This document shows, in pieces, positions 18,360 to 28,910 of a stretch of DNA of 64,000 bases (its first letter is position 1; every line of letters starts with the position of its first letter). Under the pieces are notes generated by a model. The model did not search any database. It worked only from the letters and a program-made list of their open reading frames with translations, and was not told the DNA's origin. This DNA is from Paraburkholderia phytofirmans PsJN (GTDB taxonomy: Bacteria > Pseudomonadota > Gammaproteobacteria > Burkholderiales > Burkholderiaceae): the NCBI RefSeq assembly GCF_000020125.1, contig NC_010676.1:992001-1056000 (forward strand). Direction: 5' to 3'. Made by a program: the position numbers and the translations under genes.

Positions 18360-19436
18360 TTACTTGCACAGCAGAAGCAAGCGCTCCTGATCCGTGCACG
18401 TCGGACGCGGTCTCGGCGTGCCCTGCTGTGCCGCCGTCGCGCTCATCGCGGCGCTCTTGTTCGTGAGACACGCGCGCAAATGCTTCTCGACCGGCGAGTA
18501 GTATTTCCACCCGCGCACGAGCGGCGGCAACTCCAGCTTCACCTGCTTCCATTTCGGATGCCCGTGTTCCTGGAGATTGTCGAAGTTGGCGCAGAGCGAG
18601 TCAGCAAAATGATTCAGATTGCCGACGGTATCGCGCAGGCCATAGTCGTAGGTGACGAGAAAGGCTTTGACGGTCAGTGCGGGCACATCTTCCTTGAGCC
18701 AGGTCGGATAACTGGCCGCGCGGATCGTCGTGGGGAAATAGGTCTGTTTGGCGCGGATAGTTTCGGGAGCGGCCGGATCGGCCTTCAGAAGACGGATCTG
18801 CTGCAACAGGTCGGGATTCATGTCGTTGAACAGTTTGGCCGGCTGTCCGACCACGATGATCGCGACATCCACTTTCTTCACGATCAACGCGGCCAACGCA
18901 TCTTCGTTGCTCAGATGCTGGATGTTCTGCTCGGGAATCGGCTGGCCGAACATCAGGTGATAGAGCGTCGTGGCCGACTGCGCGGTACCGCTGCCGATCA
19001 GGCCGACGCTAATGCTTTTGTCCTTGATATCGGCGAGGGTTTTCAGTGGCGAGTCCGCGCGCACCACGACGTTAATTTCCTCGTCGTACAGCGGCATGAT
19101 GAGCCGCAGCGGACGGATCGCCGTGCCGGCGTCGGCGTTGCCGGCGTTGGCCATGTCGATGTAAGCCTGATACACGTCGGATTGCACGAGCGCCAGTTTC
19201 ACCCCCGGCTCGAAGCGCATGCGTTGCACGTTTTCAGCCGAGCCCTTCGACGCCATGACTTCCAGGTCGATGCCTGCTGGCGGCGCGACCCATTTCGACA
19301 GATCCTGGCCGATCTGGATATACGTGCCCCGTTCCGGACCGGTGACGATCTTGTAGTGCGCCGGCTCCGCGCAGGCCAGTGAAGATACGACCATCAGCGC
19401 CAGCCCCAGCCATCCCGCGAGAAGTCTCTTCAGCAT
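18360..19436 (-). CDS. TAXI family TRAP transporter solute-binding protein
   Basis: 358 aa with a signal peptide (LLAGWLGLALMVVSSLACA), then YKIVTGPERGTYIQIGQDL, the start typical of TAXI binding proteins, followed by ASKGSAENVQRMRF, LALVQSDVYQAYIDMAN and SVGLIGSGTAQSATTLYHLM. The C-terminal tail is Thr/Pro/Cys-rich and variable. It would bind a carboxylate such as glutamate, but no TAXI-type membrane subunit is in the window; it may serve as an orphan binder or sensor. Confidence 0.87.
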   Translation of the reverse strand: MLKRLLAGWLGLALMVVSSLACAEPAHYKIVTGPERGTYIQIGQDLSKWVAPPAGIDLEVMASKGSAENVQRMRFEPGVKLALVQSDVYQAYIDMANAGNADAGTAIRPLRLIMPLYDEEINVVVRADSPLKTLADIKDKSISVGLIGSGTAQSATTLYHLMFGQPIPEQNIQHLSNEDALAALIVKKVDVAIIVVGQPAKLFNDMNPDLLQQIRLLKADPAAPETIRAKQTYFPTTIRAASYPTWLKEDVPALTVKAFLVTYDYGLRDTVGNLNHFADSLCANFDNLQEHGHPKWKQVKLELPPLVRGWKYYSPVEKHLRACLTNKSAAMSATAAQQGTPRPRPTCTDQERLLLLCK

Positions 19437-19600
19437 GGTCTCTCTACCTATCGGTCAGGTTCGTATGACTTCGCGCGTCGATGCGCATGAAGCACCAGTG
19501 AGCCGGATTGCCATGTCATGTTCTATGTGCAGCGCCTGCCACGTCCGTCTGTTACCTCTCAAACCCAACGCGCTGATACGTGTGATTCTCTGGCAGTTTA

Positions 19601-19606
19601 ATTATA
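19601..19606 (-). promoter_or_regulatory. Candidate -10 element for the TAXI gene
   Basis: The minus strand reads TATAAT in an AT-rich patch about 165 bp ahead of the TAXI start codon. No convincing -35 is seen at 16-18 bp, so this is a partial promoter call. Confidence 0.3.
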
Positions 19607-19629
19607 CGATTCGGTATCCAAACTATTTG

Positions 19630-20904
19630 TCACTGGCTCGGTGAACCGCCCGCAGAGGGCTTCGCGGCATTCGTCGCCGGACGTTTCCAGCCGGAGTCCT
19701 TGATGGCGCGTTCGCGCGCCTCGACGCTATTGCCGTCGGGCGCCGCGGTGGTGGAACGCGGGGCGGCCGCCACGGCTTCGCCGTTCGGCGGCATGCCCTT
19801 GGGGAGCGGAGCCTGCAGTGGAGTCTGCAGTTGAGCCGCCTGCTGTGACGGCGGAGCGGCAGGCGCTTGCGCCGACGGTTTGCCTTGTGGCGACGCGCCC
19901 GCCGCGCCACGCGGGTTGAGCGGAGCCCAGCCAGTCTCGCGAATCACGCGCTCGAGTATGGACTTCGCCGTGTCGCTGCCGGTGTCGATCGCGAGCGCTT
20001 CATTGGCGAACTGGCGTGCGCAGGACCACGTCTGCTGCGCGGCGCAGGTTTGCGCGGCCTGCAACGCGGCGTCGCGGCGGGCGGTCAGCGGCATCAATTC
20101 TGTCGCGAGGTCTGCTGCGTCGGAATTGCCCGGTTGCATCGTCTGCGCGACGCCGAGAGCGGCTTGCGCCGCAGAGAGGTCGTTAGCGCGGGAGGCGAGG
20201 CGCGCCGCCTGCACGGCTTGCGCGGCATCGCGGAACTTCGGCGCGGGCTTGGCGGGCACCGTGGCCACCGGCGGCGCGACGGGCGTCGCCGAGATCACCG
20301 GTGCCGGCTTCGCGGGATTGACGGACGTGGCGGGTTTGCCCGCGGCGCCGGCCTGGATGGCTGGCTGGGTCGGCGAATACAGCGCGATCGTGCCGGTCGT
20401 CGTTCTGGCGTCCTGAGTAGTTTCACTTTCGGCGGACTGCTCGCTATTGCCGCTCGACAAATCGCGATCGCTGAATAGCGCATATCCGACATACGCCAGG
20501 CCGATCACGACAACCGCTCCAATGGCATAGAGCATTTTACGAAGCGAGATTGAGCCGCGACCCGCCGCATTGGGCAGTGCGGGCAGCGGCTGAATCGGCC
20601 TGTCCTGTGAAACGAGTGCGGACGCAGGCATCGCTGCCTCGGCATGAGCAGGTTCGGCCATGAACGCGGCACGCGTCGTGGGGTCGGTGTCATCGGCTGT
20701 CGCCGGGTCGAGGCTATTTTTCTGCGCTACTTTATTCATGGCGCTCGCGCGGCTGCCGGGAATGACGGTGCGTTTGTGCGGACCCGCGTCGAGTGGATGG
20801 ACCGCGCCGCAATAGGGGCAATAGTCGACTTGCCGGTACAGTGCGCCGCCACATCGCTTGCAAGGCGTCGGAAAACTGTGGCCAAGTAGTGTCTGGGTGG
20901 ACAT
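19630..20904 (-). CDS. Zinc-ribbon, single-span membrane protein of unknown function
   Basis: 424 aa. An N-terminal zinc ribbon uses C15-x2-C18 and C29-x2-C32 (PCKRCGG ... YCPYCGA). After a disordered linker comes one transmembrane helix (about residues 124-144), then a long Ala/Pro-rich region with a helical segment (about 225-320) containing TPR-like alternation, and a Pro/Gln-rich tail. ERVIRETGW and ERAIKDSGW appear as two copies of one short motif. Topology would put the ribbon in the cytosol and the helical part in the periplasm. No family name is recognised; a role in envelope sensing or assembly is only a guess. Confidence 0.78.
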   Translation of the reverse strand: MSTQTLLGHSFPTPCKRCGGALYRQVDYCPYCGAVHPLDAGPHKRTVIPGSRASAMNKVAQKNSLDPATADDTDPTTRAAFMAEPAHAEAAMPASALVSQDRPIQPLPALPNAAGRGSISLRKMLYAIGAVVVIGLAYVGYALFSDRDLSSGNSEQSAESETTQDARTTTGTIALYSPTQPAIQAGAAGKPATSVNPAKPAPVISATPVAPPVATVPAKPAPKFRDAAQAVQAARLASRANDLSAAQAALGVAQTMQPGNSDAADLATELMPLTARRDAALQAAQTCAAQQTWSCARQFANEALAIDTGSDTAKSILERVIRETGWAPLNPRGAAGASPQGKPSAQAPAAPPSQQAAQLQTPLQAPLPKGMPPNGEAVAAAPRSTTAAPDGNSVEARERAIKDSGWKRPATNAAKPSAGGSPSQ

Positions 20905-21302
20905 GCTGTGGACCCACCTTTGGAAAACGATGCCATTACGGCATGTTCCGGATCATGTTGAAGCGGGAGCAATGTCCGCGGAAATCACGATCCACATGCG
21001 CCGGAGAGTCTTGCGCGGCCAGCCCACGCTTGCGCTGCCGCTGGTTGCAATATGTGGGGTTTCAATCAGAACGTCAATCGCCGTTGCTACCTATCTTATG
21101 TGCGCTAGCGAACATTTGCAGGTAGGACGAAATAGCCGCTATGTCGGCAGGACGATCGGGCGCAGAGGTTTTTTCACACGAATCGAGCGAAGGTGAAAAC
21201 AGAACGAGGTCGGCGCGCATGGCGTCCGACCTCGTCATTAACTTGCATTAAGTGCTCGCACTAAGCGCTTGCATCAAGCGCCCGAAGAAAGCGGGCAAAG
21301 CA
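20905..21302. other. Intergenic region, no confident gene
   Basis: Carries the leader of the zinc-ribbon gene (minus) and the terminator of the drug-exporter gene. Short plus-strand frames here are Arg/Cys-rich shadows. Confidence 0.4.
21204..21235 (-). terminator. Rho-independent terminator of the DHA2 exporter gene
   Basis: ACGAGGTCGG and CCGACCTCGT form a perfect 10-bp stem with a 12-nt loop, followed on the minus strand by TCTGTTTTC. It lies 68 bp past the exporter stop codon. Confidence 0.75.
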
Positions 21303-22871
<1,569 letters not shown>

Positions 22872-22918
22872 CAGAGATTAATATATGCGACATCGCATCA
22901 CCGGTCAAATTGAATGCA

Positions 22919-23704
22919 ATGGCAAGGATTCCGTCCGACGATCGAAAGGTGAAAAGCGCGCTGCCTGATACGACTGCCGTGAAGGTCCGCAAGGCGCGTT
23001 CCGCGCCAGGGCGGAGTGCCGAAGCCCAAGCAGGCGTATCGTCGATAAAACCGGCGGCGCCCACGCGGCGTCCGGGCAGACCTTCCGGCGCCGCGCGCGG
23101 ACCGGAGCAGCGCAACCGCCTGCTCGACGCCGCGCTCGTGCTGTTCGCGCGGCAGGGCATCGTCGACACCACGCTCGGGGAGATCGCCCGCGAGGCAGGT
23201 TTTACGCCGGCGATGATGCATTACTACTTCAAGACGCGCGATCAACTGCTCGACGTGTTGATCGACGAACGTTTCGCGCCGCTGCGCGCGGGGCTCGGCG
23301 TGCCTTTCCAGGAGAATCCCGACGACCCGGTTGCGGCTATCACGCAGCTCGCGCAGCGGCTCGTGCAGGTGGCCGCCGAGCATCCGTGGTTTCCGTCGCT
23401 GTGGGTGCGCGAAGTGATCAGCGACGGCGGCCTGTTGCGCCAGCGTATGCACGAGCGCTTCGGCAACGCGCATCAAAAGGCGTCGCTGTCGGCTATCGCC
23501 CGGTGGCAGAAGGAAGGGCGGCTGAACGCAGAGCTGGAACCCGCGCTCGTCTTCGTCACGTTACTTGGACTGACGATTTTGCCTCTGGCCACGTCGAAGC
23601 TGTGGTGCAACGATCCGCTTCGCCGCAATATCGGTGGCGCGGAAATCGCGCGGCATGCGGTGGCTTTGCTGGTGCAGGGTATTGGTCCGAAGAAGGCCAA
23701 TTGA
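22919..23704 (+). CDS. TetR/AcrR family transcriptional regulator
   Basis: 261 aa. A basic, Pro-rich leader of about 58 residues precedes the HTH (RNRLLDAALVLFARQGIVDT, TLGEIAREAGFTPAMMHYYF, KTRDQLLDVL), followed by a helical ligand domain. The ATG at 22919 is taken because the frame upstream runs into the exporter promoter; a shorter N-terminus cannot be excluded. Expected to repress the divergent DHA2 gene and itself until a drug-like ligand binds. Confidence 0.9.
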   Translation: MARIPSDDRKVKSALPDTTAVKVRKARSAPGRSAEAQAGVSSIKPAAPTRRPGRPSGAARGPEQRNRLLDAALVLFARQGIVDTTLGEIAREAGFTPAMMHYYFKTRDQLLDVLIDERFAPLRAGLGVPFQENPDDPVAAITQLAQRLVQVAAEHPWFPSLWVREVISDGGLLRQRMHERFGNAHQKASLSAIARWQKEGRLNAELEPALVFVTLLGLTILPLATSKLWCNDPLRRNIGGAEIARHAVALLVQGIGPKKAN

Positions 23705-23796
23705 CGGCTGGCGACGCCCTCTGAACCATACCTGCGCATAGCGGTTGCGATCAACCATCAACTACCAGCCATCGTCCATCGCTGCGGTACACCGTC

Positions 23797-24516
23797 TCAC
23801 GCTTTCCGCTTTTCTTTCCACGCCTCGTAAGCGGCTTTGGTCGCTTCGTTCGGCGGATATGTTCCGGGTAATGCGGCGCCGTCACGAATCCGCTCGGTCA
23901 GAAACACTTCGAGTTGCTCCTGTTCGGCAGCGGCTTGCGCAACTTCTGCCGCCATCTTGAGCGGAATCACCACCACACCGTCCGCGTCGCCAACGATCAC
24001 GTCGCCTGGAAACACCGCGACACCGCCGCAGCCGATCGGCACATTGATGTCCACCGCGTGATGCCGAATCAGATTGGGCGGCGCGCTCGCCCCCGCGCAG
24101 AACACGGGAATGCCGAGCGCGGCGATCGTCGTGCTGTCCCGCACCGGGCCGTCGGACACCATGCCCGCCACGCCGCGAACCTGCAAGCGTTGCGTCAGGA
24201 TCGAACCGAACGACGCGCTGCCGCGCTCGCCGCGGCAATCCTGCACGAGCACGTGGCCGGCCGGAATCGTTTCGACACACTTGCGCTGCGCGTACTCGGG
24301 ATCGGCAAACAGTTCGAGCACGTCGATGTCTTCACGCGATGGAATGTTGCGCAGCGTGAACGCCGGCCCAACCAGATTCGCGCCGCTGTGCGCGGCGAGC
24401 GGCGCGACACCTTGCATGAATGTATTGCGCAGGCCGCGCTTGAATAGTTGGGTAGTCAGCGTAGCGGTGCTGACCCGGCGAAGTGCTTCGAGCGTGGCGG
24501 AGTCGAGATCGGACAT
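23797..24516 (-). CDS. RraA-like protein (HMG/CHA aldolase or RraA fold)
   Basis: 239 aa. The core reads GVAGMVSDGPVRDSTTIAAL and FPGDVIVGDADGVVVIP, matching the RraA/4-hydroxy-4-methyl-2-oxoglutarate aldolase superfamily; the Arg-Asp pair in GPVRD is used for substrate and metal binding in the aldolases. C-terminal extensions beyond about 160 aa are usual in the catabolic branch, so an aldolase/oxaloacetate decarboxylase is more likely than the RNase E inhibitor. Start at 24516 (MSDLDSATLEALRRV). No aromatic pathway genes are next to it. Confidence 0.82.
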   Translation of the reverse strand: MSDLDSATLEALRRVSTATLTTQLFKRGLRNTFMQGVAPLAAHSGANLVGPAFTLRNIPSREDIDVLELFADPEYAQRKCVETIPAGHVLVQDCRGERGSASFGSILTQRLQVRGVAGMVSDGPVRDSTTIAALGIPVFCAGASAPPNLIRHHAVDINVPIGCGGVAVFPGDVIVGDADGVVVIPLKMAAEVAQAAAEQEQLEVFLTERIRDGAALPGTYPPNEATKAAYEAWKEKRKA

Positions 24517-24992
24517 GGTGTCGGTCGGCCTCAAGGTTGGTAGCGCAAACGGGTCATGGCAACCGCGTACCGCGCGGTGTCGTAGCGACGCAAAGTCGAT
24601 ACATCTCGCGCACACGATGATAGCGCCGCGCGCAAGAGCACCGCCAATCTGCGCGCGCGGCACACTCGTACGATGCCGGAACCGGCGAGGCACGCAACGT
24701 GCTACTAGTGGTGTGGATGTGAATGCAGGCAGCATCAATCAGGTTGCCGGCATCGCACACGAACAGGAATGGGAAAAGAAACGTCAGGCGGGAAGGTCGT
24801 GCGAACGGGGTTTTGCGCGAGCCGCCACGGCGAATCGGGTCGGCATCGGAGAGCCTTGACTGTGGCGCCGATGGCCGGTTTTTCATCGGCGTGCAATTTT
24901 GGCGCGTTACTGTGCGCGCGCGTTGGCGCCCAGGCCATGCTTTACAATCTTGGGCCTGGTTGCAACTCCGCGCATGAAATCGAGTCGGAACC
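24517..24992. other. Intergenic region between RraA-like and response-regulator genes
   Basis: Contains the divergent promoters. A TACAAT at 24942-24947 may be the -10 for the plus-strand response regulator; it lies inside a small hairpin (CCAGGCC at 24929-24935 with GGCCTGG at 24952-24958). No gene is supported. Confidence 0.4.
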
Positions 24993-25505
24993 ATGAACAG
25001 CAATAGCGCAGCCGCGCAAATCGGCGGCAAGCAGCAGGGCGACACGTTGGCCAAGTCGGACGGCCTAACCGGTTTTTTAGAGCAGCAACACAAAATGAAC
25101 GGAGCATTGAGACTCGATCAGGCCACGATCGTGCTCGTAGAAGACGACCCGGACAGCCGGGAATCGTTGACCTTATTACTCGAAGCAGAAGGTGCGCATG
25201 TCGTCGCGGTGGCGGATGCGGAAGAGGGCGTGGAAGCGGCGCTGCGATTGTTGCCCGATGCCGTGGTGTGTGACCTGGAACTGCCCGCCATGGACGGTTT
25301 CTATCTCATCCAGCGCTTGCGCGATCACGAGATTCGCGGCGACCACCCGCCCTCGGTTGCGGTGGCGCTCACTGGCCACACTGACGACGCCTATCGCTTA
25401 CGCAGCATCGGCGAAGGCTTCCAGCATTTCATGACCAAGCCGGCTTTGCCGGAAGATCTCGTGACGCTGCTGCACGACGCGATCGACGCTCGCGCAGCGG
25501 GCTGA
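24993..25505 (+). CDS. Single-domain response regulator (CheY-like receiver)
   Basis: 170 aa: a 40-residue leader and one receiver domain. EDD (acidic pocket), Asp94 in VVCDLELP (phosphoacceptor), ALTGH (Thr switch) and TKP (Lys) are all present. There is no output domain, so it would signal through protein contact, for example in a phosphorelay or as a phosphate sink. No kinase gene is adjacent; the hybrid kinase at 30.7 kb is the nearest. A later ATG at 25095 would drop the leader but has no ribosome-binding site. Confidence 0.87.
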   Translation: MNSNSAAAQIGGKQQGDTLAKSDGLTGFLEQQHKMNGALRLDQATIVLVEDDPDSRESLTLLLEAEGAHVVAVADAEEGVEAALRLLPDAVVCDLELPAMDGFYLIQRLRDHEIRGDHPPSVAVALTGHTDDAYRLRSIGEGFQHFMTKPALPEDLVTLLHDAIDARAAG

Positions 25506-25653
25506 CCTAGCGGGCTGACTTAGCGCTTCGTTTTAACCGACGAATTCGCGGCGCCGCGTGACAGCCGCGCCGCGAGACGCCGCATCTTCAGATGCCGGGC
25601 TTGATGGCAGAGCAGGCGTGAGTGCGTTTCGCGATCATTGCCGAACGTCGAGG

Positions 25654-26226
25654 TCATTTGATGGCGACAGGTGTGCCCGACTCCTTGCTCGACGCCGCGG
25701 CTTCCAGCGCCTGACAGGCCGCACACAATCCCTTCAGTTCGATTTCATCGCTCGCGAGGCGGTAGCCCGAATCTTCGATTTGCGCGACTAGCGCCTGGCG
25801 CAGTTTCGGCTGATGCAATTCGGTGACGTTGCCGCATTGTTGGCACACCACCAGGATGCCGTGCTGGCATTGCGTCAGATCGTGGCAGACGGTGAAGGCA
25901 TTGATCGATTCGATCCGATGCACGAGGCCCGCCGAGAGCAAAAAGTCCAACGCCCGGTACACCGTGGGCGGCGCCGAGCCGGGATGGATCTGGCGCATCT
26001 CGTCGAGCAGCGAATACGCCTTGGTGGCGCGCCCGGAATTCAGCAGCAATTCGAGCACTTTGCGGCGGATCGGCGTGAGTTTTTCGCCGCGTTCGCGGCA
26101 ATATTCTTCCGCGAGTGTCAATGCGGCTTCCTGCGAAACGCCGTGCGTGTGCCCCGGCTCATGTGAGTGAGCGGAGGTGGCGGAGGTGGCTTTGTCGGCG
26201 GTCGCGGCGGGCTTGGCGGTCTTCAT
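25654..26226 (-). CDS. Fur family regulator, Zur-like
   Basis: 190-aa metal-sensing repressor: ERGEKLTPIRRKVLELLL (HTH start), PPTVYRALDFLLSAGLVHRI (recognition helix), HGILVVCQQCGN and CAAC, the two Cys pairs of the structural zinc site. The His-rich N-terminus (HSHEPGHTH) is extra. Length and the QHGILVVCQQCG wording resemble Zur, though no zinc transporter is adjacent. TATAAT sits only 6 nt before the chosen ATG at 26226, so the transcript may be leaderless. Confidence 0.88.
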   Translation of the reverse strand: MKTAKPAATADKATSATSAHSHEPGHTHGVSQEAALTLAEEYCRERGEKLTPIRRKVLELLLNSGRATKAYSLLDEMRQIHPGSAPPTVYRALDFLLSAGLVHRIESINAFTVCHDLTQCQHGILVVCQQCGNVTELHQPKLRQALVAQIEDSGYRLASDEIELKGLCAACQALEAAASSKESGTPVAIK

Positions 26227-26232
26227 GCGTCG

Positions 26233-26238
26233 ATTATA
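26233..26238 (-). promoter_or_regulatory. -10 element abutting the zur-like start codon
   Basis: TATAAT on the minus strand followed by CGACGC and then ATG. With the usual 6-7 nt from -10 to +1, transcription would start at the A of the ATG. No good -35 is seen. Confidence 0.4.
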
Positions 26239-26359
26239 AAGGCCATCGCGTCTCGCTGTGCCGGCTCGCGATTCGTCCGGCCGCCACCTTAGCCATGACG
26301 GCTCATGATCAGACATTCGGGCGCGTGACCGGAGCACGGACCACGCGCGGCCCGATCGC

Positions 26360-26986
26360 TCAAGTCAGTGGGAAATCCACGTACTTCTTGAACCCCGTGC
26401 GCGTCGCAATACGCGAATACCAGCGTTCCAGATTCGGCAGCGGCGGACGCGTCACGCCGTCGAGCCCGAACCAGCGCTTGGCGTACGCGCCGATCACGAT
26501 GTCGGCGAGCGTAAATTTCTCCCCTTCGAGGAAGAAGCGCCCCTGCAGATGCGTGTCCAGCATGCGCCACAGCGTGGTGACGGCGTCGAAGTCGGCGGCG
26601 AGTTTGGCGGCGTCGCGCCCGGCGGCGGGCGTGCGCACCAGCGCCCAGAACACCGGACGCTCGGCGGGTTGCAGCGTGGACAACGACCAGTCCAGCCAGC
26701 GGTCGATGCTGGCGCGCGCTTTCGGCTCCGCCGGATACAGCAGGCTGGCTTCGCCGTACTGCATCACCAGATAGCGCAGGATCGAGTTCGATTCCCACAG
26801 CACGAAGTCGTCGTCGACCAGCGTCGGGATCTTGCCGGTCGGGTTCATCGCGAGATAGGCGGCTTCGTTGTTACGGCCGAATTGCAAGCCTGCGTCGATA
26901 CGGTCGTACGGCAGCACCAGCTCATCGCAGCACCACAACACCTTCTGGACGTTGACCGAATTGGCGCGTCCCCAGATCGTAATCAT
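26360..26986 (-). CDS. Glutathione S-transferase family protein
   Basis: 208 aa. The N-terminal thioredoxin-like half (MITIWGRANSVNVQKVLWCC) has the usual glutathione-binding segments NPTGKIPTLVDDDFVLWES with the Ser of ESNSIL, and the helical C-terminal half contains FTLADIVIGAYAKRW. AAGGA precedes the ATG at 26986. A detoxification or stress role is likely; the substrate is not readable. Confidence 0.9.
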   Translation of the reverse strand: MITIWGRANSVNVQKVLWCCDELVLPYDRIDAGLQFGRNNEAAYLAMNPTGKIPTLVDDDFVLWESNSILRYLVMQYGEASLLYPAEPKARASIDRWLDWSLSTLQPAERPVFWALVRTPAAGRDAAKLAADFDAVTTLWRMLDTHLQGRFFLEGEKFTLADIVIGAYAKRWFGLDGVTRPPLPNLERWYSRIATRTGFKKYVDFPLT

Positions 26987-27199
26987 CCGGTGAATCCTTA
27001 TTTTTACGTTGGCAAGCCGCGCCCTTCGCGCGGCGTTCAGCCAGTAACGATACACGATGAGCGCGATCTTGCGCGCCGCGGCGCCGTAACCGGCCGCCTG
27101 AAACGTGCGGCGGGCACGTCCAAAAACGAAGCCCCGCGGCCATTCGGCAATGCGCGCGCGTTGCGTACAATGAGCCCACCCGAATCCGACGAGGCACGC

Positions 27200-28894
27200 A
27201 TGGCCCGCATAGTTCCCGACGACTGGAAGAGCCTCGCCGCGACCGGCGCGGCGGCTCGCGAACGCGAAACGCTGGCGTTGCTGGAAGAGACGCTGCCCGA
27301 TGGCTACACCGTTTATCACGGCGTGCACTGGACGCGCCTGAACCAGAACTTCTCGGTGTTCGGCGAAGCCGACTTCGTGATCGTCAGCCCGGCCGGGCGC
27401 GTGATGATCGTCGAACAGAAAACCGGCTTTCTGCGCGAAACGCCGAAAGGGCTCGTCAAGGTCTATCTGCAAACCGAGCGCAACGTGGCGATCGCGCTCG
27501 CCCACACCATCGAAAGTTTGCATCGGCGCTTTACTGCCGCGTTCGGCGCGGGCACGTATTTCGTCGAGGAATTGCTGTATTGCCCGGATCACGTCGTCAA
27601 GGACGCGGCGATCGCCGGCGTGAATCCCGCGCGAATCGTCGATGCAACGCGTAAAGACCGGCTCGCGGCGATCGTCCGCGAAGCCTTGCCCGCAGATGAA
27701 CCACGTCTAGCCTGCGCGCCGAAAATTCACCACTTCCTCGCCGACGAACTGGCGCTCACCCCCGACGCCAGCGCGTTGGTCGGCCAGGCGGGCACGCTCG
27801 TCACGCGTCTCGCGGGCGGTCTCGCGACCTGGGCGCGGCGGCTCGAATTCGCGCCGTTCCGGCTGCGCGTGATCGGCACGGCCGGCTCGGGCAAAACGCA
27901 ACTCGCGGTGCAAGTGATGAAGGACGCGGTGGCGCGCGGCCAGACGCCGCTATACGTGTGCTTCAACCGGCCGCTGGCGGACCACATCGCGCGAGTCGCG
28001 CCGCCCGAAGCGAAGGTGGCGAACTATCACCAGCTCTGCGACTGGATTGCGCGCGACGCGGGCCGCGCGCCGGATTTTCAGGCGGGCGATGTCTTCGATC
28101 AGCTCGAAACCACGTTCGCCGACACACCGATCGATCCGCGCTGGCAGTTCGACGTGCTGATCGTCGACGAAGGGCAGGATTTCCAGCAGCCGTGGGTGGC
28201 GGCACTCGAGCGTCTGTTGCGCCCCAACGCCGCGTGGTGGTGGCTCGAAGACCCGCTGCAAAATCTGTATATGCGTGAACCCGTCGCGCTGCCGGGCTGG
28301 ACCACGCTGAAGGAAACCACCAACTATCGCAGTCCGCGCGACATTCTCGATTATGTGCGCGACGTGGTCGGCGCTTCGGTTCCGGTCGCCGCCGCGCTCG
28401 CCTCGGGCAGTCCGTTCGACGGCTCCGACATTTCGCTCTCGGTCTACGACGAAGCGAACGCCGCCGAAGGCAGCATCGAGGCCACCAAGCGCGCGATCAC
28501 GCAGGCGCTCTCGCTCGGCTTTCGCAAGCAGGACATCGTGGTGCTGTCGTTTCGCGGCCGCGAAGGCTCGGCGATGAGCGCTTTGGATCACCTCGGGCCG
28601 CATCGGTTGCGCAGTTTCACCGGCAAGTACGATCTGTTCGGCAACCCGGAGTACCGCGAGGGCGACGTGCTGTTCGAGTCGATCTACCGCTTCAAGGGGC
28701 AGGCGGCGCCGTGCGTGATTTTTACGGAGATCGACTTCGCGACTTTCGACGAACGCATCGCGCGCAAGCTATTCGTCGGCGCCACGCGCGCGACCATGAA
28801 GCTGATCGTCGTCGCGTCGCAGCGCGCCGCTCGGCATCTGCATTTGCGCGACGGCAAGGAGAGCCGCGAAGTGAAGGAAGCGAAAGAGGTCTAA
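27200..28894 (+). CDS. NERD nuclease-related domain fused to SF1 (UvrD-like) helicase
   Basis: 564 aa. The N-terminus (residues about 15-130) is NERD-like: ETLPDGYTVYHGVHW, the acidic EADFVIVSPAGRVMIVEQKT with Asp and Gln-Lys as in restriction-type nucleases. Then a superfamily 1 ATPase: Walker A GTAGSGKT (226-233), Walker B VDEGQD (Asp323), NYRSP and the late motif FVGATRATMKL. The ATG at 27200 is chosen because GAGG lies 5 nt upstream; an ATG at 27170 overlaps a TACAAT -10-like box. Such fusions act on DNA in repair or defence; here it stands alone. Confidence 0.87.
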   Translation: MARIVPDDWKSLAATGAAARERETLALLEETLPDGYTVYHGVHWTRLNQNFSVFGEADFVIVSPAGRVMIVEQKTGFLRETPKGLVKVYLQTERNVAIALAHTIESLHRRFTAAFGAGTYFVEELLYCPDHVVKDAAIAGVNPARIVDATRKDRLAAIVREALPADEPRLACAPKIHHFLADELALTPDASALVGQAGTLVTRLAGGLATWARRLEFAPFRLRVIGTAGSGKTQLAVQVMKDAVARGQTPLYVCFNRPLADHIARVAPPEAKVANYHQLCDWIARDAGRAPDFQAGDVFDQLETTFADTPIDPRWQFDVLIVDEGQDFQQPWVAALERLLRPNAAWWWLEDPLQNLYMREPVALPGWTTLKETTNYRSPRDILDYVRDVVGASVPVAAALASGSPFDGSDISLSVYDEANAAEGSIEATKRAITQALSLGFRKQDIVVLSFRGREGSAMSALDHLGPHRLRSFTGKYDLFGNPEYREGDVLFESIYRFKGQAAPCVIFTEIDFATFDERIARKLFVGATRATMKLIVVASQRAARHLHLRDGKESREVKEAKEV

Positions 28895-28910
28895 CGCCCG
28901 GACGCTCGGG

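Noticed and set aside
25496..25535. Two near-identical GCGGGCTGAC segments at the end of the response-regulator gene
   Set aside because: Only two short copies around the stop codon; probably a small local duplication without function.
27170..27199. Upstream ATG for the NERD-helicase
   Set aside because: It overlaps a TACAAT -10-like box and has no ribosome-binding site, whereas GAGG precedes the ATG at 27200.
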